From Polyangium sp. 6x1 (GTDB taxonomy: Bacteria; Myxococcota_A; Polyangia; Polyangiales; Polyangiaceae), in contig NZ_JARZHH010000043.1 in NCBI RefSeq assembly GCF_029946515.1, positions 1-64,000 of the forward strand: a stretch of DNA of 64,000 bases, given 5' to 3'. How positions within the stretch are numbered: position 1 is the stretch's first letter; each line of letters starts with the position of its first letter. Under the pieces are notes generated by a model, which was given only the letters and a program-made list of their open reading frames with translations, was not told the origin of the DNA and made no database searches. This document shows positions 35,421 through 44,479 of the stretch, in pieces. The translations under genes and the position numbers were made by a program.

Positions 35421-36116
35421 ATGCCTCGTATCGCCGACCCACGCGCGCGCATCGACCTCCTCCGGGCCGCGGAAGCCATTTTCGCCGAGAACGGCCTGGC
35501 CGCGGCCAAGGTGGAAGACATCACGATCCGAGCAGGCGTATCGAAGGGCGCCTTCTACTTGCATTTCAAGAGCAAGCAGGATTGCTTCCGGCAGATCGTG
35601 GAGGGCGTCGTGGCGCGGCTCGCGGCCTGCGTGGAGGCCGGGCGCTTCGACGAGTGCGCGCCGCCCGAGAGCATCGAGGCGCTCTTCGAGAGCCGCATCG
35701 CCCACGTCGTCGAGCTGCTCGAGTTCTGCTGGCAGAACCGCGGGATCTTGGGGATGATCCTGACCGGCGGCGGCGGGACGCCGTACGCGTACCTGGTGGA
35801 CGCGTTCGCCGAGCGAATCGAGCAGCAGTCGGAGATGTGGCTCCGGCGCGGCGTGGAGGTGGGGCTTTACCGCGACGACATCGAGCCGGCGATCGTCGCG
35901 CGGCTCATCGCAGGCACACACGAGCGGCTGGTGCGCGAGATCATCAAGCAGCCGCGGCGCCCGGACATCGAGGGCTGGGCGCGTCAAGCGCTGGATTTGC
36001 TCACGCGGGGGCTCCTTTCCGCCGCGTCGAGCGCGGTAGTTGACCGGACGGTCACGAAGAACCGGGAGCGGGACGAGCGCCCGCGAGAACCCAGGTCGAG
36101 GGCGAAAGCAGGATGA
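35421..36116 (+). CDS. TetR/AcrR-family regulator of the right efflux operon
   Basis: A 231-aa protein with the N-terminal TetR DNA-binding domain (LLRAAEAIFAENGLAAAKVED, ITIRAGVSKGAFYLHFKSK) and a C-terminal domain with WQNRGILGMILTGGG and IEPAIVARLIAGTHERLV. It is first in a tetR-adaptor-pump operon, and its stop overlaps the adaptor ATG by four bases. Two copies of one 14-bp palindrome, at its own start and near its 3' end, suggest autoregulation plus an internal control point for the pump genes. Confidence 0.9.
   Translation: MPRIADPRARIDLLRAAEAIFAENGLAAAKVEDITIRAGVSKGAFYLHFKSKQDCFRQIVEGVVARLAACVEAGRFDECAPPESIEALFESRIAHVVELLEFCWQNRGILGMILTGGGGTPYAYLVDAFAERIEQQSEMWLRRGVEVGLYRDDIEPAIVARLIAGTHERLVREIIKQPRRPDIEGWARQALDLLTRGLLSAASSAVVDRTVTKNRERDERPREPRSRAKAG
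36041..36054. promoter_or_regulatory. TetR-type operator, site 2 (TGACCG-GA-CGGTCA)
   Basis: Same 6-bp arms as site 1, with a different two-base centre. It lies inside the 3' end of the tetR coding sequence and 58 bases before the adaptor start, where an internal promoter for the pump genes could sit. Confidence 0.6.
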
Positions 36117-37309
36117 GCACCGTGGCAACGACGGGTACGACGAAAAAGTTTGGCGCGGGCAAGCTGATCGCCCTCGCGATCGTGCTGGGCACCGGGGGGC
36201 TGATCGGGGTCCGCGTGAAGGCCAAGATGGCCCAGAAAAAGGCCATCGAGGCGCAATCGGCCGTGACGGCGGAGCACGCCGCGGCGCCGGGGAGCGCGGC
36301 GGCGCCGCCGAAAGTGACGGCGCGCGGCGGCACGCTCCTCGCGAAGCCCGAGGCGATGCGCTGGCAGCCGCGGGTCGCCGTGACGGGCACGCTGGAGCCG
36401 ATCCAGCAGGCCGACGTGGGCTTCAAGGCCGGCGGGCGGCTGCTCGCGATCAAGGCGAAGGTCGGCGACGTCGTGAAGACGGGGCAGGTCCTCGGCGTGG
36501 TCGACGCGTCCGAGGCCTCGGCGCAAGCGAACGTCGCGCAGACGGGCGTGCGCGTGGCCGAGATCTCGCTCGAAATGGCGAAGGACGCGCAAAAACGCTC
36601 GGATACGCTCTTCCAGCAGAGCGCGGTGCCCGAAGCGGAGAAGACGACGTCGACGCAGCGGGCGCTGCTCGCGGCGGCGCAGCTCGAGCAGGCGCGCGCG
36701 CAGGCGCGGCTCGTGTCGGTGTCGGTCGGCAATGCGACGCTCGGGGCGCCCTTCGGCGGGCTCGTGACGCGCGCGCCGAACGGCATCGGCAAGATCGTCG
36801 CCCCGGGTGAGCCGCTTTATCACCTCGAAGACACGTCGGTGCTCAAGCTCTCGGCGTCGGTCTCCGAGAATGACGCGAACGTCTTCGAGGTCGGCGCCGC
36901 GGTGTCGATCGACGGCGCGCCGAAGGCCACGGGCAAGGTGACGGCGGTGCTCGGATCGCTCGATCCGCAGACGCGCAGGGTCCCGGTGATCGCGGAGATC
37001 CCGAATGGGGCCGAGGTCGGCCTGCTCTCGGGATCGTTCGTCCGCGCGCAGATCGTGGCTGCGGAGACGATCGAGGTGCTCAGGCTCCCCGCTTCGGCGC
37101 TTCGGCCCGGGGCGCAGGACGAGATCGTCGTGGTGCAGGACGGAAAGGCGCACCTCGTGCGGGTCTCGTTCACGATCGCGCCCGACGGCTCGCTGTACGT
37201 GCGCAAGGGGCTCGAGGCTGGGGCGTCCGTCGTGGCGAACCCGAGCCCCGAGGTGAAGGAAGGCGACGCGCTCGATCTCGGTCCCGCTCCGGCGGCGCCG
37301 GCGAAGTGA
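36113..37309 (+). CDS. RND efflux periplasmic adaptor (membrane fusion protein)
   Basis: A 398-aa adaptor. The N-terminal signal-anchor (LIALAIVLGTGGLIGV) is not a lipobox, unlike the left operon's adaptor. The lipoyl half (VAVTGTLEPIQQADVGFKAGG, KVGDVVKTGQVLG) is followed by a hairpin (about 140-205), a second lipoyl half (LGAPFGGLVTRAPNGIGKIVAPG), and a barrel and membrane-proximal part that includes VEVLRLPASALRPG-like sequence. It starts at an ATG overlapping the tetR stop (ATGA). The pump follows after 33 bases. Confidence 0.9.
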   Translation: MSTVATTGTTKKFGAGKLIALAIVLGTGGLIGVRVKAKMAQKKAIEAQSAVTAEHAAAPGSAAAPPKVTARGGTLLAKPEAMRWQPRVAVTGTLEPIQQADVGFKAGGRLLAIKAKVGDVVKTGQVLGVVDASEASAQANVAQTGVRVAEISLEMAKDAQKRSDTLFQQSAVPEAEKTTSTQRALLAAAQLEQARAQARLVSVSVGNATLGAPFGGLVTRAPNGIGKIVAPGEPLYHLEDTSVLKLSASVSENDANVFEVGAAVSIDGAPKATGKVTAVLGSLDPQTRRVPVIAEIPNGAEVGLLSGSFVRAQIVAAETIEVLRLPASALRPGAQDEIVVVQDGKAHLVRVSFTIAPDGSLYVRKGLEAGASVVANPSPEVKEGDALDLGPAPAAPAK

Positions 37310-37342
37310 TCGGCTGAATTTTCAGGCGAAAGAGGACATCTC

Positions 37343-40300
37343 ATGAACCTCTCGGCGATCGCCATCAAGCGGCCCGTCTTCACGGTGATGGTCGCGGTGG
37401 CGCTGCTCGTTCTCGGCGTCGTGGGCTACAAGCGCCTCGGCACGGATCTCTTCCCGGACGTCTCCTTCCCCGTCGCCAGCGTGACGATCGTGTATCCGGG
37501 CGCGAGCCCGGCGGAGATCGAGACGCAGGTCTCGAAGCCGATCGAAGACGCGGTCGTGTCGCTGAACGGCATCGACCGCGTGCGCTCGTTCTCGCGGGAG
37601 GGCGTGTCGACCACGGTCGTGATCTTCAAGCTCGACGTGGACATCCAGGAGGCGGCGCAGCTCGTGCGCGAGCGCGTGGCGCAAGCCCGTTTCAGGCTGC
37701 CCAAGGACATCGAGGAGCCCGTGATCTCGCGCCTCGACACGGGCGCGGCGCCGGTCCTCGTCTACACGCTCCGCGGGCAACGCTCGTTGAGCCAGATCCG
37801 GAATTTTGCCGACGACGTGATCCGGCCGTCCCTCGAACAGGTCGACGGCGTGGCGGCGGTGAACATCCGCGGCGGCGCCGAGCGCGAGGTGAAGGTGCTC
37901 CTGGATCGGGCGCGGATCGACGCGCTCGGCGTGCAACCTGCGCAGATCGTGGCGGCGATCCAGGGCGCGAACCTGACGGTGCCCGCGGGGCGCTACGAGC
38001 AGGGCACGCGTGAGATCAGCGTGCGCGCGATGGGCGAGCTCGAGGCGGTCGACACGCTGCGTGATCTCGTGGTGTCGATGGCCCGCGACGGCTCGTCCGT
38101 GCGGCTGCGCGACGTGGCCGACGTGCAGGACGGCTTCGAGGACATGCGCACGCGCATTCGCGTGAACAACGACGAAGCCGTGGCGTTCGAGGTCGTCAAG
38201 CAGAGCGGCCGCAACACGGTCGAGATCTGCCAGGGCGTGCGGGCGAAGCTCGCAGAGCTCGAAAAGCAGTTCCCCGAGGACCTCAAGACGTCGCTGATCA
38301 TGGATCAATCGACGTTCATCGAGGAGAACGCGCACGAGGTGCAGATCGCCATCTGGTTCGGCGGCGCGATGGCGATCTTGATCATCCTGATCTTCATGCT
38401 CGATCTGCGCTCGACGCTGATCAGCGCCGTCGCGCTGCCGACGAGCGTCGTGGCGACGTTCTTCCTGATGTACGTGCTCGGCTTCACGCTGAACATGATG
38501 ACGCTGCTCGGCCTGTCTCTGGCGATCGGCCTTCTCATCGACGACGCGGTCGTGGTGCGCGAGAACATCTTCAAGCACCTCGAGCGCGGCGAACCACCCA
38601 TGGAAGCCGCGCTGAACGGGACGAAGGAGATCGCGCTCAGCGTGCTCGCGACGACGCTGACGATCGTGGCGGTCTTCGTGCCCGTGGCGTTCATGGGCGG
38701 CATCGTGGGCCAGTTCTTCCGCCAATTCGGGCTCACGGTCTCGGGCGCGGTGCTCGTTTCGCTCTTCGTGGCCTTCACGCTCGATCCGATGCTCTCGTCG
38801 CGGTTCTCGAAATCGCTCGAGCACGGGGCGAAGGATCCATTCGCCTGGCTCAAGCGGCCGTTCGAATGGGTCTTCCGGGCGATGGACGATTCCTACCGGG
38901 GCCTGCTCGGCTGGGTCGTGAAGCACAAGCTCGTGGTGGGTCTGCTCGCGTTCGGCACGCTCATCGGCTCGGGGCAGCTCATGGCGCTCATGGGCTCGGA
39001 CTTCGTCAACCCGGAGGATCGCGGCGAGATGATGGTCGAGATCGAGCTGCCCGCGGGGACGTCGCTCGACGAGCTCGCCACGCAATCGCACGAAGCCGAG
39101 AAGAAGCTGCTCGCGCACCCGCAGATCAAGACGCTCTACGTGACGCTCGGGCCGAGCGGCGAGGTGAACAAGGCGCATTACCGCATCCTGACGACGAAGA
39201 AACACGAGCGGACGATGCCGCTCGATGCCATCAAGGACGACGTGCGCGCGATCGCGAAGGCCGTGCCCGGAGCGAACGTGGTCATCACGGAGCCCGAGTT
39301 CGTGGAGGGCGCGGGCGTGCAGGCGCCCATCATGATCAACGTGCGGGGTGAGTCGTACGACGACATCCGCGCCCTCGCCGATCAGGTCGCCAGGGTCCTC
39401 GAGACCACGGCGGGCGTGACGGACGTGCAGGTGAAGTTCTCGCCCGGCAAGCCCGAGATGCGCGTGAAGGTGGACCGGCAGCGCGCGGCCGATCAGGGCA
39501 TCAGCGTGGCGCAGGTGGCGATGACGCTGCGCACCGCAATCGAGGGCGAGGAGGCGAGCAAGCTCCGGCAAGGCAAGGACGAGGTGCCGATCCGGGTGCA
39601 GATGCGCGAGGAGGATCGGGCTTCTCCGGCCGAGCTCTCGCGGCTGACGTTGTGGTCGCCGCGGGGCGCCGTGGCGCTCGCCGACGTCGCTCGGCTCGAA
39701 ATGGGCGAGGGTCCGCAGGTGATCGAGCGCGAGGATCGGCAGCGGCAGATCGCCGTGTGGGCGACGCCGCGTGGCCGTTCGCTCGGCGAGATCGTCGGCG
39801 AGCTCATGCCGCGAATCGACGCGCTGCAGAGGCCGAAGGGCACGTCGCTCGCCTACGACGGGCAAATCGAGCAGATGAACGACACGAACTCCTCGATGGG
39901 GACGGCGCTCCTGCTCGCGGTCATCTTCATCTACCTCGTGCTCGCGTCGCAGTTCGAGAGCTTCATTCACCCGCTGACGATCATGATGACCCTGCCGCTC
40001 GCGCTCGTCGGCGCGATCCTGGGGCTCTTCTTGATGGATACGTCGATGGCCATGGGCGCGATGATCGGGATCATCCTGCTCATGGGCCTGGTCACGAAGA
40101 ACGCGATCTTGCTCGTGGACCGAGCGATCGTGCGCGTGCGCGAGAACAACGAGACGCCGCTGCAGGCCATCCTGGAGGCCGGCCCGGAGCGGCTCCGCCC
40201 GATCCTGATGACGAGCGCGGCGATGGTGCTCGGCATGCTGCCGACCGCGATCTCGAACGGCGAAGGCAGCGAGTTCCGCGCGCCCATGGCCATCGCGGTC

Positions 40301-40441
40301 ATCGGCGGCGTCGTGAGCTCGACGTTGCTCTCGCTGATCGTGATCCCCGCGCTGTATCTCGCCATCGAGAACGCGAAAGCGTGGCTCCGGGCGCGCGGCA
40401 TCGTGAAGGGCGAGGCCGAGCCCGCGCCTGCCGCCGAATGA
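37343..40441 (+). CDS. Efflux RND transporter permease (HAE1/AcrB-like)
   Basis: A 1032-aa pump starting MNLSAIAIKRPVFTVMVAVA with AGAGGA upstream. It has two porter domains and twelve predicted helices. The proton-relay aspartates in helix 4 are present (AIGLLIDDAVVVREN), as in hydrophobe pumps. Other landmarks are FMGGIVGQFFRQFGLTVSG and LVLASQFESFIHPLTIMMT. Unlike the left pump it has no His-rich loop; its central loop is short. A GC-rich hairpin follows. No outer-membrane channel gene accompanies it. Confidence 0.93.
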   Translation: MNLSAIAIKRPVFTVMVAVALLVLGVVGYKRLGTDLFPDVSFPVASVTIVYPGASPAEIETQVSKPIEDAVVSLNGIDRVRSFSREGVSTTVVIFKLDVDIQEAAQLVRERVAQARFRLPKDIEEPVISRLDTGAAPVLVYTLRGQRSLSQIRNFADDVIRPSLEQVDGVAAVNIRGGAEREVKVLLDRARIDALGVQPAQIVAAIQGANLTVPAGRYEQGTREISVRAMGELEAVDTLRDLVVSMARDGSSVRLRDVADVQDGFEDMRTRIRVNNDEAVAFEVVKQSGRNTVEICQGVRAKLAELEKQFPEDLKTSLIMDQSTFIEENAHEVQIAIWFGGAMAILIILIFMLDLRSTLISAVALPTSVVATFFLMYVLGFTLNMMTLLGLSLAIGLLIDDAVVVRENIFKHLERGEPPMEAALNGTKEIALSVLATTLTIVAVFVPVAFMGGIVGQFFRQFGLTVSGAVLVSLFVAFTLDPMLSSRFSKSLEHGAKDPFAWLKRPFEWVFRAMDDSYRGLLGWVVKHKLVVGLLAFGTLIGSGQLMALMGSDFVNPEDRGEMMVEIELPAGTSLDELATQSHEAEKKLLAHPQIKTLYVTLGPSGEVNKAHYRILTTKKHERTMPLDAIKDDVRAIAKAVPGANVVITEPEFVEGAGVQAPIMINVRGESYDDIRALADQVARVLETTAGVTDVQVKFSPGKPEMRVKVDRQRAADQGISVAQVAMTLRTAIEGEEASKLRQGKDEVPIRVQMREEDRASPAELSRLTLWSPRGAVALADVARLEMGEGPQVIEREDRQRQIAVWATPRGRSLGEIVGELMPRIDALQRPKGTSLAYDGQIEQMNDTNSSMGTALLLAVIFIYLVLASQFESFIHPLTIMMTLPLALVGAILGLFLMDTSMAMGAMIGIILLMGLVTKNAILLVDRAIVRVRENNETPLQAILEAGPERLRPILMTSAAMVLGMLPTAISNGEGSEFRAPMAIAVIGGVVSSTLLSLIVIPALYLAIENAKAWLRARGIVKGEAEPAPAAE

Positions 40442-40445
40442 GCGG

Positions 40446-40466
40446 GCGGGGCCCTCGCGGCCCCGC
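40446..40466 (+). terminator. Terminator-like hairpin after the right efflux operon
   Basis: Perfect arms GCGGGGCC / GGCCCCGC with a five-base loop CTCGC, beginning four bases after the pump stop. No U-tract follows. Confidence 0.6.
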
Positions 40467-40535
40467 GCGTTGACGTCGCTACATCGAAGCACCAAGGAGC
40501 CGCTGCCCTGCCTGTGAGGGAGGAGGCGCGCGCTC

Positions 40536-41009
40536 ATGGTCGGCAACCTCAGCCAAGACGAGATCGAGCGGGTCCTTGGGACCGAAATGATCGCCCACCT
40601 CGGCTGCCATGCCGGCGGCCGCACGTACGTCGTGCCCATCACGTACGCGTACGAAGACGACTACATCTACAGCCACACGGCCGAGGGCTTGAAGCTCGCG
40701 ATGATGCGCGAAAACCCGGAGGTCTGCGTCGAGGTCGAGAAGATCGACGGGCCCGCGCACTGGAGGAGCGTGATCGCGTGGGGCACGTTCGAGGAGCTCG
40801 CCGGAGCGGACGCCGCGCATGCGCTGCAGGTCCTCCTCGAGCGTTATTTCTCGCGCGAGGCGGGCGAGACCGCGCGCGGGCCGCTCGGACCGCACAGGCA
40901 AGGCGCGGTTCACCCGGACGCACACCTTTTTCGTATCCACCTCACCGAAAAGACGGGGCGCTTCGAGGACGGCGCGCGAAAGCGGCCGAGACCGACCCTC
41001 GTTCGTTAG
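40536..41009 (+). CDS. Pyridoxamine 5'-phosphate oxidase-fold flavin/heme-binding protein
   Basis: A 157-aa protein with the split-barrel pattern of the PNPOx-like/NimA group: IAHLGCHAGGRTYVVPITYAYEDD, IYSHTAEGLKLAMMRENPEVC, VEVEKIDGPAHWRSVIAWGTFEEL. The motif order is that of small flavin-binding proteins, including nitroimidazole-resistance-like reductases; true PNPOx activity is unlikely. It has its own upstream region after the efflux operon. The start is behind GAGGGAGGAGG at a somewhat long spacing. Confidence 0.85.
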   Translation: MVGNLSQDEIERVLGTEMIAHLGCHAGGRTYVVPITYAYEDDYIYSHTAEGLKLAMMRENPEVCVEVEKIDGPAHWRSVIAWGTFEELAGADAAHALQVLLERYFSREAGETARGPLGPHRQGAVHPDAHLFRIHLTEKTGRFEDGARKRPRPTLVR

Positions 41010-41179
41010 GTTTGTCACAACGTTCGCCGTCAAAAGCCTGGCTCCGAACAGGGTTTCACCCGGGACACGCGGGAGGTTCGTCCTTCTGCGTGACATTCGG
41101 AGGAAGTCGCTCGGGCCGGCTCTGGTTTTGCGTTCGTCCCGGCCGCCCTCCGTGGTAGACGCGGCGCAGAGGGACAATC

Positions 41180-44100
41180 ATGCGCAGGACCACGAAGCTG
41201 ACCTTGATGGCATTCGCCCTCCTTTCCACCGGCACGGGCTGTGAGATCATCGCCTCGGTGGATCGGAGTGACATCGACCAGTCGACGGGCCCAGGCACGG
41301 GAGGGACCGGTAACGTTGGCGGCATGGGCCCCGGCGGCGGCGGCATGGGCCCCGGCGGCGGCGGCATGGGCGGCGGCGGCATGGGCGGCACCGGCGGTAT
41401 CGGGGGCGCCGGGGGTATGGGCGGCACCGGGGGTATGGGTGGCGCTGGGGGTATGGGCGGCACCGGGGGTATGGGTGGCGCTGGGGGTATGGGCGGCGCC
41501 GGAGGTATGGGCGGCACCGGCGGTATGGGCGGCACCGGCGGTATGGGCGGCGCCGGCGGTATGGGCGGCACCGGTGGTATGGGCGGCACCGGCGGAATGG
41601 GCGGCTCGGGCGGAGCTGGCGGCGGAAACCCGCAGTGTACCGTTCCTACGGATTGCCCGGCCACGGGGAACGAATGCGTGGTCGCCACCTGCGATGCGGG
41701 GATGTGCGGCACGGCGTTCGTGAATGCCGGCACCGAGGTCACGACCCAGCAAGACGGCAATTGCAAGGTCGATCAGTGTGACGGCGCGGGGAACGTGGTC
41801 AGCGCCGATGACGACGCGGACCTGCCGGACGACCACAACGAGTGCACGAGCGATTCCTGCTCGAATGGCACCCCGACCTACACGAACCTGATGTCCGGCA
41901 CGGCGTGCGGCGCCGGCATGAACCTGCTCTGCGACGGGATGGGCGCGTGCGTCGGCTGCGTGACCACGAACGATTGCCAGGGCCAGGACACGGCCTGCCA
42001 GACACGCACCTGCACGTCGGGCGCTTGCGGATTCAATTTTGCCGCGCAGGGCGCGGCCGCGGGCGATCCGACGGACGGCGATTGCAAGCGGGACGTGTGC
42101 GACGGCAGCGGCAATATCGTCCCCACGAACGACGCCACGGATCTGCCGGCCGACGACGGCAATGCGTGCACCGTGGCGGCGTGTGATCCGACGAACGGAC
42201 CGGTGCAGAATCCGGTCTCCGTGAACGACAACGACCTTTGCACGACGGACGCGTGCGATCCGGCGACCGGCGTCTCCCACACGCCCGTCAACATCAACGA
42301 CAACGACCTTTGCACGACGGACGCGTGCGATCCGGCGACCGGCGTCTCCCATACGCCCGTCAACATCAACGACAACGACCTTTGCACGACGGACGCGTGC
42401 AATCCCGCGACCGGCGTCTCCCACACGCCCGTCAACATCGACGACAACAGCGTTTGTACGACGGACGCCTGCGCTCCGGCGACCGGCGTCTCCCACACGC
42501 CCGTCAGCATCGACGACAACAACGCTTGCACGGCCGACGCCTGCGATCCGGTGGGCGGCGTCTCCCACACGAACCTGCCGGCGGGCACGGATTGCGGCAA
42601 TGGCAACCAGTGCAACGGCATGGGCCAGTGCGTCGGCTGCACGATGGCCTCGGATTGCCCCGGCCAGGTCACCGAGTGCGGTGCGCCGGTCTGCAATACC
42701 GGCGTCTGCGACATGACGTATGCGGCTTCGGGCACGCCGGTCGCGACGCAGATCCCCGGCGATTGCACGGTGTCCGTGTGCAATGGCACGGGTGGCACGA
42801 CGACCGCGGCGGACAACAGCGATCTGCCGGACGACGGCAACGAGTGCACGATCGACACCTGCAACAACGGGACGCCGACGCAGACGCCCGCGAGCCCGGG
42901 CACGCCGTGCAACCAGAATGGTGGCACGCAGTGCGACGCCAATGGGATGTGCGTCGCGCCGGTGGCGCCGACGGTCGTCAGCACGACGCCGGCGGACGGG
43001 GCGCTCGACGTCCCGGTTGGCTCGACGATCGCCGTCACGTTCAGCACCGCCATGAATCCGGCCACGCTGACGGGGACGACCGAGACCGGGGCCTGCACGG
43101 GGTCGATCCAGATCTCGACGGACGATTTTGCCACGTGCCTCGGATTCCAGGCGGCCGCGCCGACGATGACCCTGGGCAACACCGTGGCGACGCTCGTCCC
43201 GGCGCCGGCGCTCTCTTACTTCTCGGCGTACAAGATCCGCGTGACGACGGGTGCGAAGAATGCGTCGGGCACAGCGCTCGCCGCTGTCTACACGACGCCG
43301 GACGGGTTCTTGACGGCGGAGCCGACGAACTCGTGTGTGGGCTCGGTCGTGATCAGCCAGGTATACGGCGCTGGTGGCAATACAGGCGCGGTCTACAAGC
43401 AAGACTTCATCGAGCTGCACAACCGCGGCACGACCCCGGTGAACCTCGCGGGATGGAGCGTGCAATATGCAAGCGCGACCGGCTCCGCCTGGACCCCGAT
43501 GGCGCTCACCGGGACAATCGCTCCTGGAGGGTATTACTTGATCCAGCAAGCTGCTGGTATGGGAGGCACGACCGACCTACCGACGCCGAACCAGACGGGC
43601 AACATCGCCATGGGTGGAACCGGCGGCAAGGTGGCGCTCGTCAACACGACGACGGCCTTGACGACGGCTTGCCCCACCAGCCCGACGATCGTCGATTTCG
43701 TGGGTTACGGAAACGCCACCTGTTACGAGGGGACGGGCCCGACGCCCACCCCCGCGAACAATGCATCCACCCCGATTCGTAACAACGGCGGATGCACGGA
43801 CACGAACCAGAACGCGACCGATTTCACGGTTGGCACCGTTGCGCCTCGCAACTCGTCGACAGCCGCGCTCGCCTGTAGCTGCCCCATCGCGGGGGCCGCG
43901 AACGAGTCGGGCGTCTCGGAGGAAATGGATTATTGCAACGTCCAGTTCCCGATGAGCACCACCGTGGCCGCCGGTCAAATGAGCGAGACGATCTACGGTC
44001 GCGTCTACGAGAGCGGCTTCACGGAGGCGGCCGGCGCGAACGCCGCGATCGTGGCCGAGCTCGGGTTTGGCCCCGGGAACGTGAACCCGACCACGCAGAG

Positions 44101-44326
44101 CGGGTACACGTTCGTCCCGGCGACGTTCAACCTCCAGGATGGCAACGACGACGAGTACAAGGCCTCGTTCACCGCGCCCGCGACGCCCGGCACGTACCGC
44201 TACGTCTATCGCTTCAGCCGCAACGCCGGCACGAGCTGGACCTATTGCGACCTCAATGGCGCCGGCGCGAACGGCGGCCTCTCGTTCGAGATCACCGAGC
44301 TGCCCATCCTCAGCGTCACGCCCTGA
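41180..44326 (+). CDS. Large exported repeat protein with Big_5-like and lamin-tail domains
   Basis: A 1048-aa protein. The signal peptide (TLMAFALLSTGTGC) gives a possible but weak lipobox. A Gly/Met-rich region of GGMGGTGGMGGA repeats spans about 45-155. Cys-rich repeats lie at about 155-590, including near-identical 24-aa units with LCTTDACDPATGVSHTPVN. A Big_5-like Ig domain (VVSTTPADGALDVPVGS, about 595-700) and a lamin-tail domain (VVISQVYGAGG, DFIELHNRGTTPVNLAGWSVQ, about 718-830) follow. The C-terminal domain contains MDYCNVQFP, IYGRVYESG and TWTYCDLNGAG, found in other lamin-tail proteins. It is probably a surface adhesin or matrix protein; no catalytic domain was seen. Confidence 0.85.
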   Translation: MRRTTKLTLMAFALLSTGTGCEIIASVDRSDIDQSTGPGTGGTGNVGGMGPGGGGMGPGGGGMGGGGMGGTGGIGGAGGMGGTGGMGGAGGMGGTGGMGGAGGMGGAGGMGGTGGMGGTGGMGGAGGMGGTGGMGGTGGMGGSGGAGGGNPQCTVPTDCPATGNECVVATCDAGMCGTAFVNAGTEVTTQQDGNCKVDQCDGAGNVVSADDDADLPDDHNECTSDSCSNGTPTYTNLMSGTACGAGMNLLCDGMGACVGCVTTNDCQGQDTACQTRTCTSGACGFNFAAQGAAAGDPTDGDCKRDVCDGSGNIVPTNDATDLPADDGNACTVAACDPTNGPVQNPVSVNDNDLCTTDACDPATGVSHTPVNINDNDLCTTDACDPATGVSHTPVNINDNDLCTTDACNPATGVSHTPVNIDDNSVCTTDACAPATGVSHTPVSIDDNNACTADACDPVGGVSHTNLPAGTDCGNGNQCNGMGQCVGCTMASDCPGQVTECGAPVCNTGVCDMTYAASGTPVATQIPGDCTVSVCNGTGGTTTAADNSDLPDDGNECTIDTCNNGTPTQTPASPGTPCNQNGGTQCDANGMCVAPVAPTVVSTTPADGALDVPVGSTIAVTFSTAMNPATLTGTTETGACTGSIQISTDDFATCLGFQAAAPTMTLGNTVATLVPAPALSYFSAYKIRVTTGAKNASGTALAAVYTTPDGFLTAEPTNSCVGSVVISQVYGAGGNTGAVYKQDFIELHNRGTTPVNLAGWSVQYASATGSAWTPMALTGTIAPGGYYLIQQAAGMGGTTDLPTPNQTGNIAMGGTGGKVALVNTTTALTTACPTSPTIVDFVGYGNATCYEGTGPTPTPANNASTPIRNNGGCTDTNQNATDFTVGTVAPRNSSTAALACSCPIAGAANESGVSEEMDYCNVQFPMSTTVAAGQMSETIYGRVYESGFTEAAGANAAIVAELGFGPGNVNPTTQSGYTFVPATFNLQDGNDDEYKASFTAPATPGTYRYVYRFSRNAGTSWTYCDLNGAGANGGLSFEITELPILSVTP
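41327..41620. repeat. In-frame Gly-Met repeat tract (GGCATGGGC / GGTATGGGCGGC units)
   Basis: Short 9- to 24-base direct repeats coding GGMGGTGGMGGA and relatives within the large exported protein. Tracts like this are prone to length change by slippage. They would act as a flexible spacer between anchor and Cys-rich domains. Confidence 0.85.
42229..42590. repeat. 72-bp in-frame tandem repeats
   Basis: The block CAACGACCTTTGCACGACGG starts at 42229, 42301 and 42373, giving an exact 72-bp (24-codon) period. Two units are nearly identical and the third differs by a few bases; more diverged units continue to about 42590 and one precedes at about 42160. Near identity at the DNA level suggests recent expansion. 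Confidence 0.9.
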
Positions 44327-44340
44327 CGTCCCGCCTCCCC

Positions 44341-44366
44341 GAGGAAGGCCCCCACGGGCCTTCCTC
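44341..44366 (+). terminator. Terminator-like hairpin after the lamin-tail protein
   Basis: Perfect 11-bp arms GAGGAAGGCCC / GGGCCTTCCTC with a four-base loop, 14 bases after the stop. It is the strongest candidate terminator in the window, although without a classical U-tract. Confidence 0.7.
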
Positions 44367-44479
44367 CCGCCTGGCGCGGGCCCGCGCGGACCCTGCTTCC
44401 TCCCGGACGAGCCTTTGCGTCGCGTCCCCGATGGGGTATCCATCACCTTCGCCGTATGCTTTCGCAGCGCGAGGGATCA

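Noticed and set aside
37322-40642. 1106-aa minus-strand open frame opposite the right RND pump
   Set aside because: Composed mainly of Arg, His, Asp and Glu without domains, exactly antisense to a textbook RND permease.
41030-43549. 839-aa minus-strand open frame opposite the lamin-tail protein
   Set aside because: It is antisense to a clearly recognisable exported protein and its repeats (VVVDVDGRVGDAGRR) are the mirror of the 72-bp repeats. High GC leaves the opposite frame open.
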